A DNA stretch of 64,000 nt from JBNKHH01 sp050290245 (GTDB lineage: Bacteria; Pseudomonadota; Alphaproteobacteria; Rhodobacterales; Rhodobacteraceae). The position numbers and the translations under genes were made by a program. Below the pieces are notes generated by a model. The model worked only from the letters and a program-made list of their open reading frames with translations, did no database searches and was not told where the DNA came from. This document shows positions 1-8,500 of this stretch, in pieces (positions within the stretch are counted from its first letter, which is position 1; each line of letters opens with the position of its first letter). The stretch covers positions 1-64,000 of the forward strand of contig JBNKHH010000068.1 of assembly GCA_050290245.1 (NCBI GenBank), read 5' to 3'.

Positions 1-58
1 CCTCGGGAACCGAGGCGCGGGCAAGGTCAGGACGAAGATCGGGCGGGTTCTGTGACAT
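1..58 (-). CDS. rimO: N-terminus of probable ribosomal protein S12 methylthiotransferase RimO (partial)
   Basis: Only the first 19 codons lie in the window; the gene leaves at the left edge. An ATG on the minus strand at 58-56 opens a peptide starting MSQNPPDLRPDLA. From memory this is the usual opening of Rhodobacterales RimO, the radical-SAM enzyme that methylthiolates an aspartate of ribosomal protein S12. None of its catalytic motifs is visible. No clear Shine-Dalgarno sequence precedes the ATG; a short hairpin at 61-77 takes that place. The name rests on the N-terminal wording alone and could be wrong. Confidence 0.45.
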   Translation of the reverse strand, partial: MSQNPPDLRPDLARASVPE

Positions 59-60
59 GT

Positions 61-77
61 GCGCGCTGATAGCGCGT
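61..77 (-). promoter_or_regulatory. Small hairpin just upstream of the rimO-like start codon
   Basis: A perfect 6-bp stem (62-67 with 71-76) and a 3-nt loop, extendable by a G-T pair, ends 3 nt before the ATG at 58. It lies between the stop of the GGDEF/EAL gene (112) and the next start, where a ribosome binding site would be expected. It could be the 3' end structure of the upstream transcript or could limit translation of the downstream gene. No U-run follows. Confidence 0.3.
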
Positions 78-111
78 TCCGCCGCGTGCGAAAAGCCCGG
101 TTGTGGTTGGC

Positions 112-2268
112 CTATTCGATACGCGAAGTCAGCCGCCGCGACCGTCGCAATGAGGCGACGCGCGTCATGGGGATGATATCATCATCCATCTTTCCCGGCT
201 CGCGGCGGGGCCGTATTGCGGCAACCGGCGTGTATTCAAGCATCTTGTCGATTTGGTCGACAGACATCGGGCGACCAAAAAGATATCCTTGCAACAGGTC
301 GGCCCCCATTTCGGCAAGCATATCGGATTGATGTTCGTACTCCACGCCCTCTGCAACGACGCGGATTTTCAGGTCATGGCCCAGGTTGGTCAGTGCACGT
401 ACGATCGACTGGTCGTCGTGGTCTGTGGTCATATTGGTTACAAAGCTCTTGTCGATCTTGATCGCCGTGCAGGGCAGTCGTCTGAGAAGCGTGATGGAGG
501 ACGTGCCGGTTCCAAAGTCGTCAAGCGAGACAAACATGCCGCGGCTGCGAATACTTTCAAGGATGGGCAGGAATTCTGACAGGGTTTCTGTGTTGACCGC
601 TTTTTCGGTGACCTCGATAACCAGTGACCGGCGGGGCAGGCCACTGTTTTCCATCTGGTCGTCGATCAGTCGAAGAAACTCAGGGTTCCTGAGGTCGTGT
701 TCGCCGACGTTCAGGCCAGCGCTGAAATCATAGCCCATGCCATGCCAGTGTTTCAGGTCCTTAACGACCGCCTTGAGCATAACATGCGTAATTCCGACGG
801 CTGCTTCGGGGTCCGAGAGTGCATGGTCGAAACTTTCCGGTGAAAGAATGCCCAGTTCCGGATGGTTCCACCGCACCAGTGCCTCGACGCCTTCAAGTTC
901 GTGTGTCTGGGTGTTGACCAATGGTTGGTAGTAAGGCTGGAGCTCGCCATTCAACACGGCCTGGCGGATGCCACCGATCTGCCAGGCGCGAGCCTCGAAG
1001 GCGTCGGACAGTTTCTGGTGGAACGCGCCGACCTTGCGTCGTGACGAGCTTTTTACATGGTGCAGCGCCAGTCCGGCTGATTTGCTGACCTCGGCAAAGT
1101 TCGTGCCGTCGTCCGGGAAATAGGCAAACCCGACGGAACTGGAAACAGGCAATGTCCGCCCGGATGGGTCCAGAATGATCTCGGCCGAGACCGGAAGCGA
1201 GTCGATCCCGTTTTCGTCCAGCGCCTCTTCCGGGATGATGACCGCAAATTCATCTCCGTCCAATCGCGCCATCAATGTCTCGTCCGGGAAGGTTCCGCGT
1301 ATCATGTCGGCAATACGTTGGATCACGGCATCGCCGGCCTGAGTGCCGTGCAGATCGTTGATCTCTTGAAGGCGGTCGATGTCATAGAGGATGAGGAGCG
1401 CCCGCTCTCCTTTGGTCAACATCGCTGCGAACATACCTTCGGCGCGCTTTTGTATCGTATCCCTGTTGAACAGGCCGGTCGTCGGGTCGCGTTGGGACAG
1501 AAAGCGGGCTTGTGCGTCAGAATCCGCCTCGGCCCTGCGCGAAGCATAAATTGCACGCGCTGCCAATCCCACGGTGATGCCGCTGGCGGCCGTGAACAGC
1601 ACAGCCACAAGTTTCAGGATCAACTTTTGTGAAGCAGCGGTTTCGCTGAGATCCAGAACCATGCGGAGGGCGAGCCGTTCATCATTGTGATGATGGTGGA
1701 AAATCGCCGCGCCATAGATCGCCTCTGTGTCCTCCATTTCAAAAAGGCTGGAATGTATCGCACCATGCTCCAGGGCGAATTCCGCTCCAGAAGGATCAAG
1801 CGGCAGGACCGTTTTGCCAAATGCCAGGTCAGCTCCGGCTTCCAGGCGGCCGGACAAGATAATCGAGAGCGCAGAGTCGATCGAATCTCCGGCGTCCCTT
1901 CCAACCGGTTCAGCGCCCAGTTCGGCTAGGTCCTGCCCAAGGGATACCGAGCAGCCACAGGTGTGGTCGACTATGTCGATCTGCGCAACTGTGCCGGATT
2001 TCAGCGCTGATCCGATCTCGCCTGCGACCCGCGCCCTTTCGATTAAGCGTTCCTGCGCGGTCACACTGTCCTGAAAACTAGGCAAGGCCGAGTGTGCAAT
2101 CTCGTCCAAGAGGTATTCCGCCCAATCGGTGGTACTGTCGTAAATGCTCTGCTGCAGCATCCAATGAAGTACCGGTTTGGCGAAGGCCAGTTGGAGGACG
2201 ACAAGGGCCGAGACCGTCAGAAGGGCAAACATCTGACATTTCCTGATGCGCGGAATAGTCCGCCCCAT
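112..2268 (-). CDS. Membrane GGDEF/EAL cyclic-di-GMP protein with His-rich periplasmic domain
   Basis: This is a c-di-GMP turnover protein at the inner membrane. A transmembrane helix near residues 4-24 is followed by a periplasmic part of about 190 residues, a second helix near 217-240, a GGDEF domain and a C-terminal EAL domain. The GGDEF motif reads DGDEF (about residues 337-341), so cyclase activity is uncertain. The EAL half keeps EAL (in VEALVRW), a DDFGTGTSS loop and KIDKSF, which suggests an active phosphodiesterase. The periplasmic part carries CGC and a run of four histidines, a possible metal site. The ATG at 2268 was chosen; an in-frame GTG at 2295 would add nine residues, and neither has a strong ribosome binding site. 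Confidence 0.85.
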   Translation of the reverse strand: MGRTIPRIRKCQMFALLTVSALVVLQLAFAKPVLHWMLQQSIYDSTTDWAEYLLDEIAHSALPSFQDSVTAQERLIERARVAGEIGSALKSGTVAQIDIVDHTCGCSVSLGQDLAELGAEPVGRDAGDSIDSALSIILSGRLEAGADLAFGKTVLPLDPSGAEFALEHGAIHSSLFEMEDTEAIYGAAIFHHHHNDERLALRMVLDLSETAASQKLILKLVAVLFTAASGITVGLAARAIYASRRAEADSDAQARFLSQRDPTTGLFNRDTIQKRAEGMFAAMLTKGERALLILYDIDRLQEINDLHGTQAGDAVIQRIADMIRGTFPDETLMARLDGDEFAVIIPEEALDENGIDSLPVSAEIILDPSGRTLPVSSSVGFAYFPDDGTNFAEVSKSAGLALHHVKSSSRRKVGAFHQKLSDAFEARAWQIGGIRQAVLNGELQPYYQPLVNTQTHELEGVEALVRWNHPELGILSPESFDHALSDPEAAVGITHVMLKAVVKDLKHWHGMGYDFSAGLNVGEHDLRNPEFLRLIDDQMENSGLPRRSLVIEVTEKAVNTETLSEFLPILESIRSRGMFVSLDDFGTGTSSITLLRRLPCTAIKIDKSFVTNMTTDHDDQSIVRALTNLGHDLKIRVVAEGVEYEHQSDMLAEMGADLLQGYLFGRPMSVDQIDKMLEYTPVAAIRPRREPGKMDDDIIPMTRVASLRRSRRLTSRIE

Positions 2269-2393
2269 GATCTGCAATTCACACTGTCTACGCACAGAAA
2301 CTCGCCAAAATGAACGCTCCCTCGCCCAACATAACGGTAGGGACGCGCTGATTTCACCGATTTTCTGAAGTCGTGGTTAGCGACGTCTTAACA

Positions 2394-2936
2394 CTACCGC
2401 CGACGATCACGCCGGTTCGACATGGGCTGGAACGCCACGCCGACGTGGGCCTCGCAATAGGGTTTGCCCTGTTGCACCGCGAGGCCGCAGAACCAGAAAT
2501 CCTCGGTCGCCGGGTCGCCGATCGGCCATTTGCAGGTCCGCTCGGTCAGTTCCATCAGGGTGATCCTCTTTGCGGTCTTCTCAACCTCGCGCACCGTGGC
2601 GAGAGCCTCGGGGCTGATTTCATTGGCCGAAGGCTGTGGCGGAAGGGGCTGCCCGGCCGGGACGATCGGCTTGCGCGGTGTGACCGTGACTTCGACCACC
2701 TTTTCGGAGGGTTTGGTCGCGGGTTTTGCCGTCTTTGCTGGTGCAGCGGTCTTTGTCGGTTTTTTCTCGGGCGCGGGCGCGGATGCTCCAGCACGGTTCG
2801 ACAGGCCAAGCCGATGCACCTTACCGATGACCGCGTTGCGGGTGACGCCGCCAAGCTCTTTGGCGATCTGGCTGGCCGATTGACCCTCCGACCACATTTT
2901 CTTCAATAGCTCTACGCGTTCGTCCGTCCACGACAT
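2394..2936 (-). CDS. gcrA: Cell cycle regulator GcrA
   Basis: The protein (180 aa) starts with the GcrA signature MSWTDERVELLKKMWSEG, followed by SASQIAKELGG and TRNAVIGKVHRLGLSNRAG, the helix-turn-helix region that binds DNA. A Pro/Lys/Ala-rich linker (about 48-105) leads to a C-terminal part with CKWPIGDP, CGL and YCEAH, the region that in Caulobacter contacts sigma-70. Family knowledge: GcrA activates promoters carrying CcrM-methylated GANTC sites during the alphaproteobacterial cell cycle. The start is supported by AAGGA six bases before the ATG. It is monocistronic here and divergent from the RTX gene. Confidence 0.95.
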   Translation of the reverse strand: MSWTDERVELLKKMWSEGQSASQIAKELGGVTRNAVIGKVHRLGLSNRAGASAPAPEKKPTKTAAPAKTAKPATKPSEKVVEVTVTPRKPIVPAGQPLPPQPSANEISPEALATVREVEKTAKRITLMELTERTCKWPIGDPATEDFWFCGLAVQQGKPYCEAHVGVAFQPMSNRRDRRR

Positions 2937-3090
2937 GTGCTGTCCTTAGCCTTTTTTGCTGAACAGCTTATATTAGTGAGCCTGCCAACCCGTGACAAGG
3001 CGAGCACGGCAGTTCGTTTGTGTTGAATTTTGAAAAATTGCGGTTTGCGGGTAATATGCCACTCTTTCCTTGGTTTAAATGGGGGATGCC

Positions 3091-4074
3091 ATGGCGAAGT
3101 CCAACAAGGGTGGCGGCAAGGGCGGCGGTGGTGGAAGCCCGAAGGGGAGCCGCAAGGACGACAACATCACGGGCACCAACGGCGATGACATTATCGAGGC
3201 CGGATTGGGAAACGACACCGTCGATGGTGCCGGCGGCAATGACGTCATCTTTGGCGAAGAAGGCAACGATGTCCTGTCGGGGGGCCTTGGCGACGACCGT
3301 CTTTTCGGGGGCGCGGACGGCGACATTCTGAATGGCGACGACGGGTCGGATGAGCTGTTTGGCGGTCTGGGCGACGATACTGTCAGCGGTGGCGACGGCA
3401 ACGACTATCTGCAGGCCAACGAGGGCAGCGACCTCATGGACGGGGGAGCGGGCTATGACATCGGCTCGTTCGAGGATGTCTCGGGCGGGGTCGATGGTAT
3501 CGGTGTCACAGTGACGGCCACCTTTGATGGCAGTGCCACGACCTATGCGGCGACGAACGAGTATTCCGCGACGCGCACCGATACAGACACGCTGACCGGT
3601 GTCGAAGAGGTGCGCGGGTCGAACTGGGACGACGTGATGACCGGCGCAGACGGCGACGATTATCTGGTCGGCGCCTGGGGCGATGACACGCTTGATGGCG
3701 GTGGTGGCAACGACACGCTTTATGGCAGCGTCGAGAACGACATTCTGACGGGCGGGGACGGAGCCGACCATTTCGTCTTTTTCCGCCAGGCTGATGGCAT
3801 CACCGAGGCGCGACCGACCGATCCGCCCGAGTTCGACCCTGCCGATCCCGGGTACGGCGACGGGGACGACGTCATCACCGATTTTGACGTTGTAAATGAC
3901 TGGCTTGTCTTCCTGTCGAACGAGGACACGCTGCTTGAGGTGACGTCGGACGGGGAGGACACGACAATCTCGTATGCTACGTCCTCCACCATCGTTTTGT
4001 CCGGCGTCGTGGCGAACGAGGCGGACCTGAACATCATCCTTCAGACCGAGCCTGATTTCGATTTCGTCGTGTAG
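3091..4074 (+). CDS. RTX (hemolysin-type calcium-binding) repeat protein
   Basis: A protein of about 327 aa made largely of glycine/aspartate nonapeptides of the GGxGxDxUx type. One block falls at about residues 30-125 (for example GGLGDDTVSGGDGNDYL) and a second at about 190-230, separated by a Thr/Ala-rich segment. The opening MAKSNKGGGKGGGGG has no signal peptide, as expected for type I secreted proteins whose export signal is C-terminal. The repeats form calcium-binding beta-rolls outside the cell. No catalytic domain was recognised, and no type I exporter gene is nearby. ATG 3091 is preceded by GGGGG; the in-frame ATG at 3079 would add four residues. Confidence 0.85.
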   Translation: MAKSNKGGGKGGGGGSPKGSRKDDNITGTNGDDIIEAGLGNDTVDGAGGNDVIFGEEGNDVLSGGLGDDRLFGGADGDILNGDDGSDELFGGLGDDTVSGGDGNDYLQANEGSDLMDGGAGYDIGSFEDVSGGVDGIGVTVTATFDGSATTYAATNEYSATRTDTDTLTGVEEVRGSNWDDVMTGADGDDYLVGAWGDDTLDGGGGNDTLYGSVENDILTGGDGADHFVFFRQADGITEARPTDPPEFDPADPGYGDGDDVITDFDVVNDWLVFLSNEDTLLEVTSDGEDTTISYATSSTIVLSGVVANEADLNIILQTEPDFDFVV

Positions 4075-4177
4075 CCGCCGCCTCGCTCGAAGTGTCTGAA
4101 AGAAGGGTTTACCATGCTGAGACATGGACGCATTATCGGACCCATTGATCGGTGCGTGCGAAAACGGATATTATGCA

Positions 4178-5038
4178 ATGAAATTCATTCAGTCCTTTCT
4201 GGCAGTATTTGTACTGTTCTTTCTGGCGGCTTGCGGCGGCGGCACTGGAAATCTTGGTGGAGGGGGCAGTTCTCTCTTGTCGCAAGCCACATATTCCGAG
4301 GGCCCGACCGACACGGCATCCGCTTCACTTGTGGACGATGGGATTGCCGGGACACTTGCCGTGGCGCCGGGAATCGGATCTTCGGCGCAACTCCAGACAA
4401 TCAAGATTCGGGCCAGCAGCGATTATCAGACGATCTACGTCTCGATTAACGGCGGCGCGACTTTCGCCCTCAGCGCAAGCTTTGCTTCCGACTCCAACGG
4501 TGGCGGATATGGTCCGACCGGTCTCAATGCGAACTATGTCGGATTGTCCAATTTAGGTGAAGTCAGTCTTGTGTCGCGCACCGTCGATAGTTCGGGCGGG
4601 TTCGGATATGCCGGTGTCATGACGCCGCTGGCAAACTTGCCTGCCAGCAATGTGACCTATTCCGGGACATGGACCGGATATGTAAATCCGCAATCTGTTT
4701 CGAACCTGACATCGGGCACCGGCGGCGGCAGCATGACGTTGAACCTGAATGTTGCCAGCGGCGACATGGATGGCACGTTCTCGGGCACCCTTGGGATTGG
4801 AGATCTTTCCGGTTCGAAGAATTACGCGATTGCCGGCGTGGTGGATGCCAGCGTGGAGTCCGGCGTTCTTGCGGGCAGCTTCGTTGCGAACTCGGGGGAG
4901 TGGCAGGGCACGGCCGATATGGGCGGAGCCTTTTATGGCTATGACGGTGAAACGGTCGCCGGCGCGATGGCGGGGGCGTTGAACGGAGGCAGTGGCAATC
5001 ACCCGTTCTATGGTCTTTTCAATCTGGAACCGGACTGA
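4178..5038 (+). CDS. Surface lipoprotein with transferrin-binding-protein-like (TbpB) barrel domain
   Basis: Starting at ATG 4178 the protein (286 aa) has a classic lipoprotein signal, MKFIQSFLAVFVLFFLAAC, with the lipobox cysteine at residue 19 followed by a Gly-rich tether. The C-terminal half reads GTWTGYVN, then Gly/Ser-rich beta strands and an ending like WQGTADMGGAFYGYDGETVAGAMAG. This resembles the small beta-barrel at the end of TbpB and other Slam-dependent surface lipoproteins. The ligand is unknown. It lies downstream of the RTX gene in the same direction with about 100 bp between. The upstream in-frame ATG at 4124 would bury the signal peptide, so it was rejected as the start. Confidence 0.7.
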   Translation: MKFIQSFLAVFVLFFLAACGGGTGNLGGGGSSLLSQATYSEGPTDTASASLVDDGIAGTLAVAPGIGSSAQLQTIKIRASSDYQTIYVSINGGATFALSASFASDSNGGGYGPTGLNANYVGLSNLGEVSLVSRTVDSSGGFGYAGVMTPLANLPASNVTYSGTWTGYVNPQSVSNLTSGTGGGSMTLNLNVASGDMDGTFSGTLGIGDLSGSKNYAIAGVVDASVESGVLAGSFVANSGEWQGTADMGGAFYGYDGETVAGAMAGALNGGSGNHPFYGLFNLEPD

Positions 5039-5123
5039 GACGGTCGAAAACCTCTGGTCAAAACGTTCCGAACGGGCTACAGCGCGCCCATGACGACTGC
5101 GCTTCATACCGCTTTGCGACGCC

Positions 5124-5141
5124 GACGCTGATTTCAGCGTC
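5124..5141. terminator. Perfect 7-bp hairpin between the lipoprotein gene and argD
   Basis: GACGCTG at 5124-5130 and CAGCGTC at 5135-5141 form a perfect stem with an ATTT loop. It lies about 85 bp after the lipoprotein stop and 90 bp before argD. There is no U-run, so it is either a weak terminator or transcript-end structure, or an operator. The rest of 5039-5229 holds no gene. Confidence 0.35.
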
Positions 5142-5229
5142 CACTTCGTCACGTCCAAACCACCACATTTCGTTGACTTGACCTGCCGTCACTGGCACGT
5201 CTTTGGCTCTTATCAGAAGGATGAATTCG

Positions 5230-6408
5230 ATGATCCCGTCGGTTTTGCCAACCTACTCCCGTGCTCCGCTTCACTTTGTGAAAGGTGAAGGCGTCTGGCT
5301 GATCGAGGAGGACGGGCGCCGATTCATGGACCTTGGCTCGGGCATCGCGGTGACCCTTTTGGGCCACGCCAATCCGATCCTGGTCGAGGCGCTGACGGAG
5401 CAGGCCAAGAAGCTGTGGCACGTTTCCAACCTGTACGAGATCCCCGGCCAGATGGAACTTGCCGACCGGCTGGTCGAGGCTTCGTTCGCTGACACGGTCT
5501 TTTTCACCAACTCGGGCACCGAAGCTGCGGAGCTGGCGATCAAGATGGCGCGCAAGTACTGGTCGGACAAGGGCGATCCGGATCGTTATGAGATCGTCAC
5601 TTTCGAAGGCTGTTTTCATGGCAGGTCCTCGGCTGCCATTGCCGCCTCGGGCGCGCCCAAGATGGTGGGCGGGTTCGGTCCTGAATTGCCGGGCTTCGTG
5701 CATCTGCCCTGGGGAGATCACGACGCCCTGCGCGCCGCTGTCACCGATCGCACTGCGGCGGTGTTGATCGAACCCATTCAGGGCGAGGGCGGGATTCGCG
5801 TCGTGCCCGATCAGTGCCTGAAAGGGTTGCGGGACCTCTGCGACGAAACCGGAGCACTGTTGATCTTTGACGAGGTGCAATGCGGGATGGGTCGGACCGG
5901 CAAGCTGTTCGCCCATGAATGGGCCGGTGTAACGCCGGACATCATGATGGTGGCCAAGGGCATTGGCGGTGGTTATCCGCTGGGCGCAGTTCTGGCTACT
6001 GAAGAGGCTGCGTCAGGCATGGTCGTCGGCACGCATGGCTCGACCTATGGCGGCAATCCCTTGGCTACGGCCATTGGAAATGCGGTCATGACAGTCGTTG
6101 CCGATGAGGCGTTTCTCGCTGGAGTGAACCGCACAGCAGGTCTGTTGCGCCAGAAGCTGGAGGGCGTCGTAGCTGTCCATCCCGGTGTTTTCGAAGAGGT
6201 GCGCGGCGCTGGCCTGATGCTGGGCCTGAAGTGCAAACCCGCTGTGGCAGACGTGGTCAAGGCGGCTTTCGGGCAGGAATTGATCCTTGTGCCCGCCGCC
6301 GAGAACGTCGCGCGTCTTTTACCGCCGTTGAACATCACCGAGGATGAAATCGGTGAGGCCATGAACCGCCTCGACCGCGCGGCGACAGCCCTGGAAAAAT
6401 CCGCCTGA
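5230..6408 (+). CDS. argD: Acetylornithine aminotransferase
   Basis: A PLP-dependent class III aminotransferase (392 aa) that converts N-acetylglutamate semialdehyde to N-acetylornithine in arginine synthesis; many members also act on succinyl-diaminopimelate. Visible motifs are FFTNSGTEAAELAIKMAR (phosphate-binding loop), CFHGRSSA, LLIFDEVQCGMGRTG and the PLP lysine in MMVAKGIGGGYPLGA. The start MIPSVLPTYSR at 5230 matches the family and has AAGG about 9 bases upstream; in-frame ATGs at 5203 and 5221 were judged less likely. It is followed after 76 bp by argF, as is usual in Rhodobacteraceae. Confidence 0.95.
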   Translation: MIPSVLPTYSRAPLHFVKGEGVWLIEEDGRRFMDLGSGIAVTLLGHANPILVEALTEQAKKLWHVSNLYEIPGQMELADRLVEASFADTVFFTNSGTEAAELAIKMARKYWSDKGDPDRYEIVTFEGCFHGRSSAAIAASGAPKMVGGFGPELPGFVHLPWGDHDALRAAVTDRTAAVLIEPIQGEGGIRVVPDQCLKGLRDLCDETGALLIFDEVQCGMGRTGKLFAHEWAGVTPDIMMVAKGIGGGYPLGAVLATEEAASGMVVGTHGSTYGGNPLATAIGNAVMTVVADEAFLAGVNRTAGLLRQKLEGVVAVHPGVFEEVRGAGLMLGLKCKPAVADVVKAAFGQELILVPAAENVARLLPPLNITEDEIGEAMNRLDRAATALEKSA

Positions 6409-6484
6409 GCCGACCTGGCCAAGACATATCCCGAAGGTACCGGGGCCTGGTCCCCGACTGCCTTATCTGAATGAGCGAAACGAA

Positions 6485-7411
6485 ATGAACCATTTTCTCG
6501 ATATCCATAAGACTCCCGCTGACGATCTGCGGACGATCCTAAACCAGGCCGAGGCGATGAAAACGGCCCGCGCCGGGCGACCGAAGGGGGCGAAGGATGA
6601 TGACCAGGCGCTGAAAGGCCACATGGTCGCGCTGATCTTTGAAAAACCCTCGACCCGGACCCGCGTCTCGTTTGACGTCGGCGTGCGCCAGATGGGGGGC
6701 GAGACGCTTGTCCTGACCGGCTCGGAAATGCAGTTGGGCCATGGCGAAACCATAGCCGACACCGCGCGTGTCCTGTCGCGCTATGTCGACCTGATCATGA
6801 TCCGGACCTTTGACGAGGAGGCGCTTTTGGAGCTGGCCGAACATGCCACTGTGCCCGTTATCAACGGTCTGACGAATCAGTCGCATCCGTGCCAGATCAT
6901 GGCCGATATCCAGACCTTTGAAGAGCACAACGGGCCGATCAAGGGCAAGAAGGTCACCTGGTGCGGCGACGGCAACAATGTGTTCGCCAGTTTCGCCCAT
7001 GCGGCGGGGCAATTGGGTTTTGACCTGACCTTTGCCGGTCCTCCGACACTGGACCCCGACCAGAAGGCGATGGAGTTCGCGCGCAGCAAGGGTGTGAAGG
7101 TCGATATCGAACGCGACCCGGCCAAGGCGGTCGAGGGCGCGGATCTTGTGGTGACGGACACCTGGGTGTCGATGCACGACAGCCAGACCACCAAAGAGCG
7201 GCGTCACAACCAGCTGAGGCCTTACCAGGTCAACGGCGAGCTGATGAGCCATGCTAAGACAGATGCGCTGTTCATGCATTGCCTGCCCGCGCACCGGGGC
7301 GAGGAGGCGACGAACGAGGTCATGGACGGCTCACACTCGGTCATCTTCGACGAGGCCGAGAACCGGCTTCACGCGCAGAAGGCGATCATGCGTTATTGCC
7401 TGGGCGTCTGA
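6485..7411 (+). CDS. argF: Ornithine carbamoyltransferase, anabolic
   Basis: 308 aa, the normal length. It joins carbamoyl phosphate and ornithine to give citrulline. The carbamoyl-phosphate loop reads EKPSTRTRVSFDVG (STRT), followed by the family motifs QSHPCQIMAD and, near the C-terminus, FMHCLPAHRGEE with the catalytic cysteine and DGSHSVIFDEAENRLHAQKA. The start MNHFLDIHKTPAD is typical. It lies downstream of argD in the same direction, and its last 19 bases overlap the convergent gene that follows. Confidence 0.96.
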   Translation: MNHFLDIHKTPADDLRTILNQAEAMKTARAGRPKGAKDDDQALKGHMVALIFEKPSTRTRVSFDVGVRQMGGETLVLTGSEMQLGHGETIADTARVLSRYVDLIMIRTFDEEALLELAEHATVPVINGLTNQSHPCQIMADIQTFEEHNGPIKGKKVTWCGDGNNVFASFAHAAGQLGFDLTFAGPPTLDPDQKAMEFARSKGVKVDIERDPAKAVEGADLVVTDTWVSMHDSQTTKERRHNQLRPYQVNGELMSHAKTDALFMHCLPAHRGEEATNEVMDGSHSVIFDEAENRLHAQKAIMRYCLGV

Positions 7412-8088
7412 GCTCCGTGGGCGCGGGCTGACGCGCTTGCGCAACTGACAATGGCCGGGAGCTTTTGGATCAGGCTGTCGTCGGTGAGCGCATGGACCAT
7501 GAAGAGGGCGAAATCGGTGCGGCGGGTCAGGTCGCTGGCAAGCACCGGGTCGCCCACGTACTCGGCCCAGACCGGCAGGCCCTCGCTTTCGCCTTCTTCA
7601 AGGCTGCTGCCCCTGACCATGGTCCATTTGCGGCCACTGGCGAAGATGCGGCGCGCGGCCTCTTCCTGGTCGGCGATGTCGGCGAAGCGCAGCCAACGCG
7701 CGACATAGCGGAAGAGGCCGACCAGGAGTTTGAGTTTCAGGGAATAGACGTCCTTACCATCGCGCGAGATGTGCCAGCCGCAGGAAAAAATCAGCCGCGC
7801 GTCCGGTTCGGCAAAGTCCAGAACGGCCTGCGCAGTGCCGCTGGCGTAATTGTCGACGCCCCAGGGGACCAGCACGCAGAGGACGCCGTCGCAGCCTTTC
7901 ACCGCCTTTTCAATGACTTTCCGGTCGTTGGTACGGCCAGGCACGATGGTGATGCGGTCGGCGTAATCGTCCAGTTTGGCGACGCTTTCGGCGCGGCAGA
8001 CCCCGACGACCTCGTAGCCGCGATCCAGCGCGTGGCCGACCATGTACCGGCCAAGTTTGCCGGACGCTCCGACAATACAGACTTTCAT
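7393..8088 (-). CDS. NAD(P)-binding Rossmann (NmrA/SDR-like) protein
   Basis: 231 aa. The N-terminus MKVCIVGASGKLGRYMVGHALDRG holds the GxxGxxG dinucleotide-binding loop of atypical short-chain dehydrogenases or NmrA-like proteins. VLCVLVPWGVDNYASG and LIFSCGWHISRDG follow, the usual places of the substrate-side residues. No YxxxK pair is evident, so it may be a redox sensor or an isomerase-like protein rather than a classical dehydrogenase. The substrate is unknown. It is convergent with argF and overlaps its 3' end by 19 bp. ATG 8088 is preceded on its strand by GGAA. Confidence 0.75.
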   Translation of the reverse strand: MKVCIVGASGKLGRYMVGHALDRGYEVVGVCRAESVAKLDDYADRITIVPGRTNDRKVIEKAVKGCDGVLCVLVPWGVDNYASGTAQAVLDFAEPDARLIFSCGWHISRDGKDVYSLKLKLLVGLFRYVARWLRFADIADQEEAARRIFASGRKWTMVRGSSLEEGESEGLPVWAEYVGDPVLASDLTRRTDFALFMVHALTDDSLIQKLPAIVSCASASARAHGAQTPRQ

Positions 8089-8203
8089 TGGATAATTTCC
8101 TTCCGATGGTCGAGGGCGAGCCTAGCACGGCGGGCGTTCGCGCAAAAAGCCAAGCCTTGTCCCGCGCGTTTGAACGCCTGCGGGCCTGTGGTAGACTGTG
8201 GTC

Positions 8204-8482
8204 ATGCTGAGAGCCGTTTGCCTGATCCTTCTTGTCGCATCACCCGCCCTCGGGCAGGAGGAGACGCCCGAAACCGGGCGTGACCTGATGGGCGAGGCGC
8301 TGCGCCTGTTCATGAAGGGGCTGATGCAAGAGATGGAGCCGGCGATCGACGATTTCTCGGGCTTTCTGGACAATCTCGACGCCTATCACCCGCCCGAAGT
8401 TCTGCCCAACGGGGATATCATCATCCGCCGGAAGCGCCCCGTGGAACCGCTGGAGGAAGAGGGCGGAGAAGTCGAGCTTTGA
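8204..8482 (+). CDS. Small exported protein of unknown function
   Basis: 92 aa. The start MLRAVCLILLVASPALG gives a signal peptide with likely cleavage after ALG, so the mature protein is periplasmic or secreted, about 75 residues long. It has an amphipathic helix (LMGEALRLFMKGLMQEMEPAIDDFSGFLDNL) and the ending PPEVLPNGDIIIRRKRP plus acidic residues. I recall homologues beside ppx in other roseobacters, sometimes mis-annotated as AAA+ ATPases; no ATPase motif exists here. An alternative start at 8198 adds two residues. Confidence 0.7.
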   Translation: MLRAVCLILLVASPALGQEETPETGRDLMGEALRLFMKGLMQEMEPAIDDFSGFLDNLDAYHPPEVLPNGDIIIRRKRPVEPLEEEGGEVEL

Positions 8483-8500
8483 ACGCTGCCGAAAGGACTG

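Noticed and set aside
2968..4125. 385-codon open frame on the minus strand opposite the RTX gene
   Set aside because: It mirrors the Gly/Asp repeats of the RTX protein; its translation (IVAVGARDVVV and similar) is an antisense reading of repeats with no ribosome binding site.
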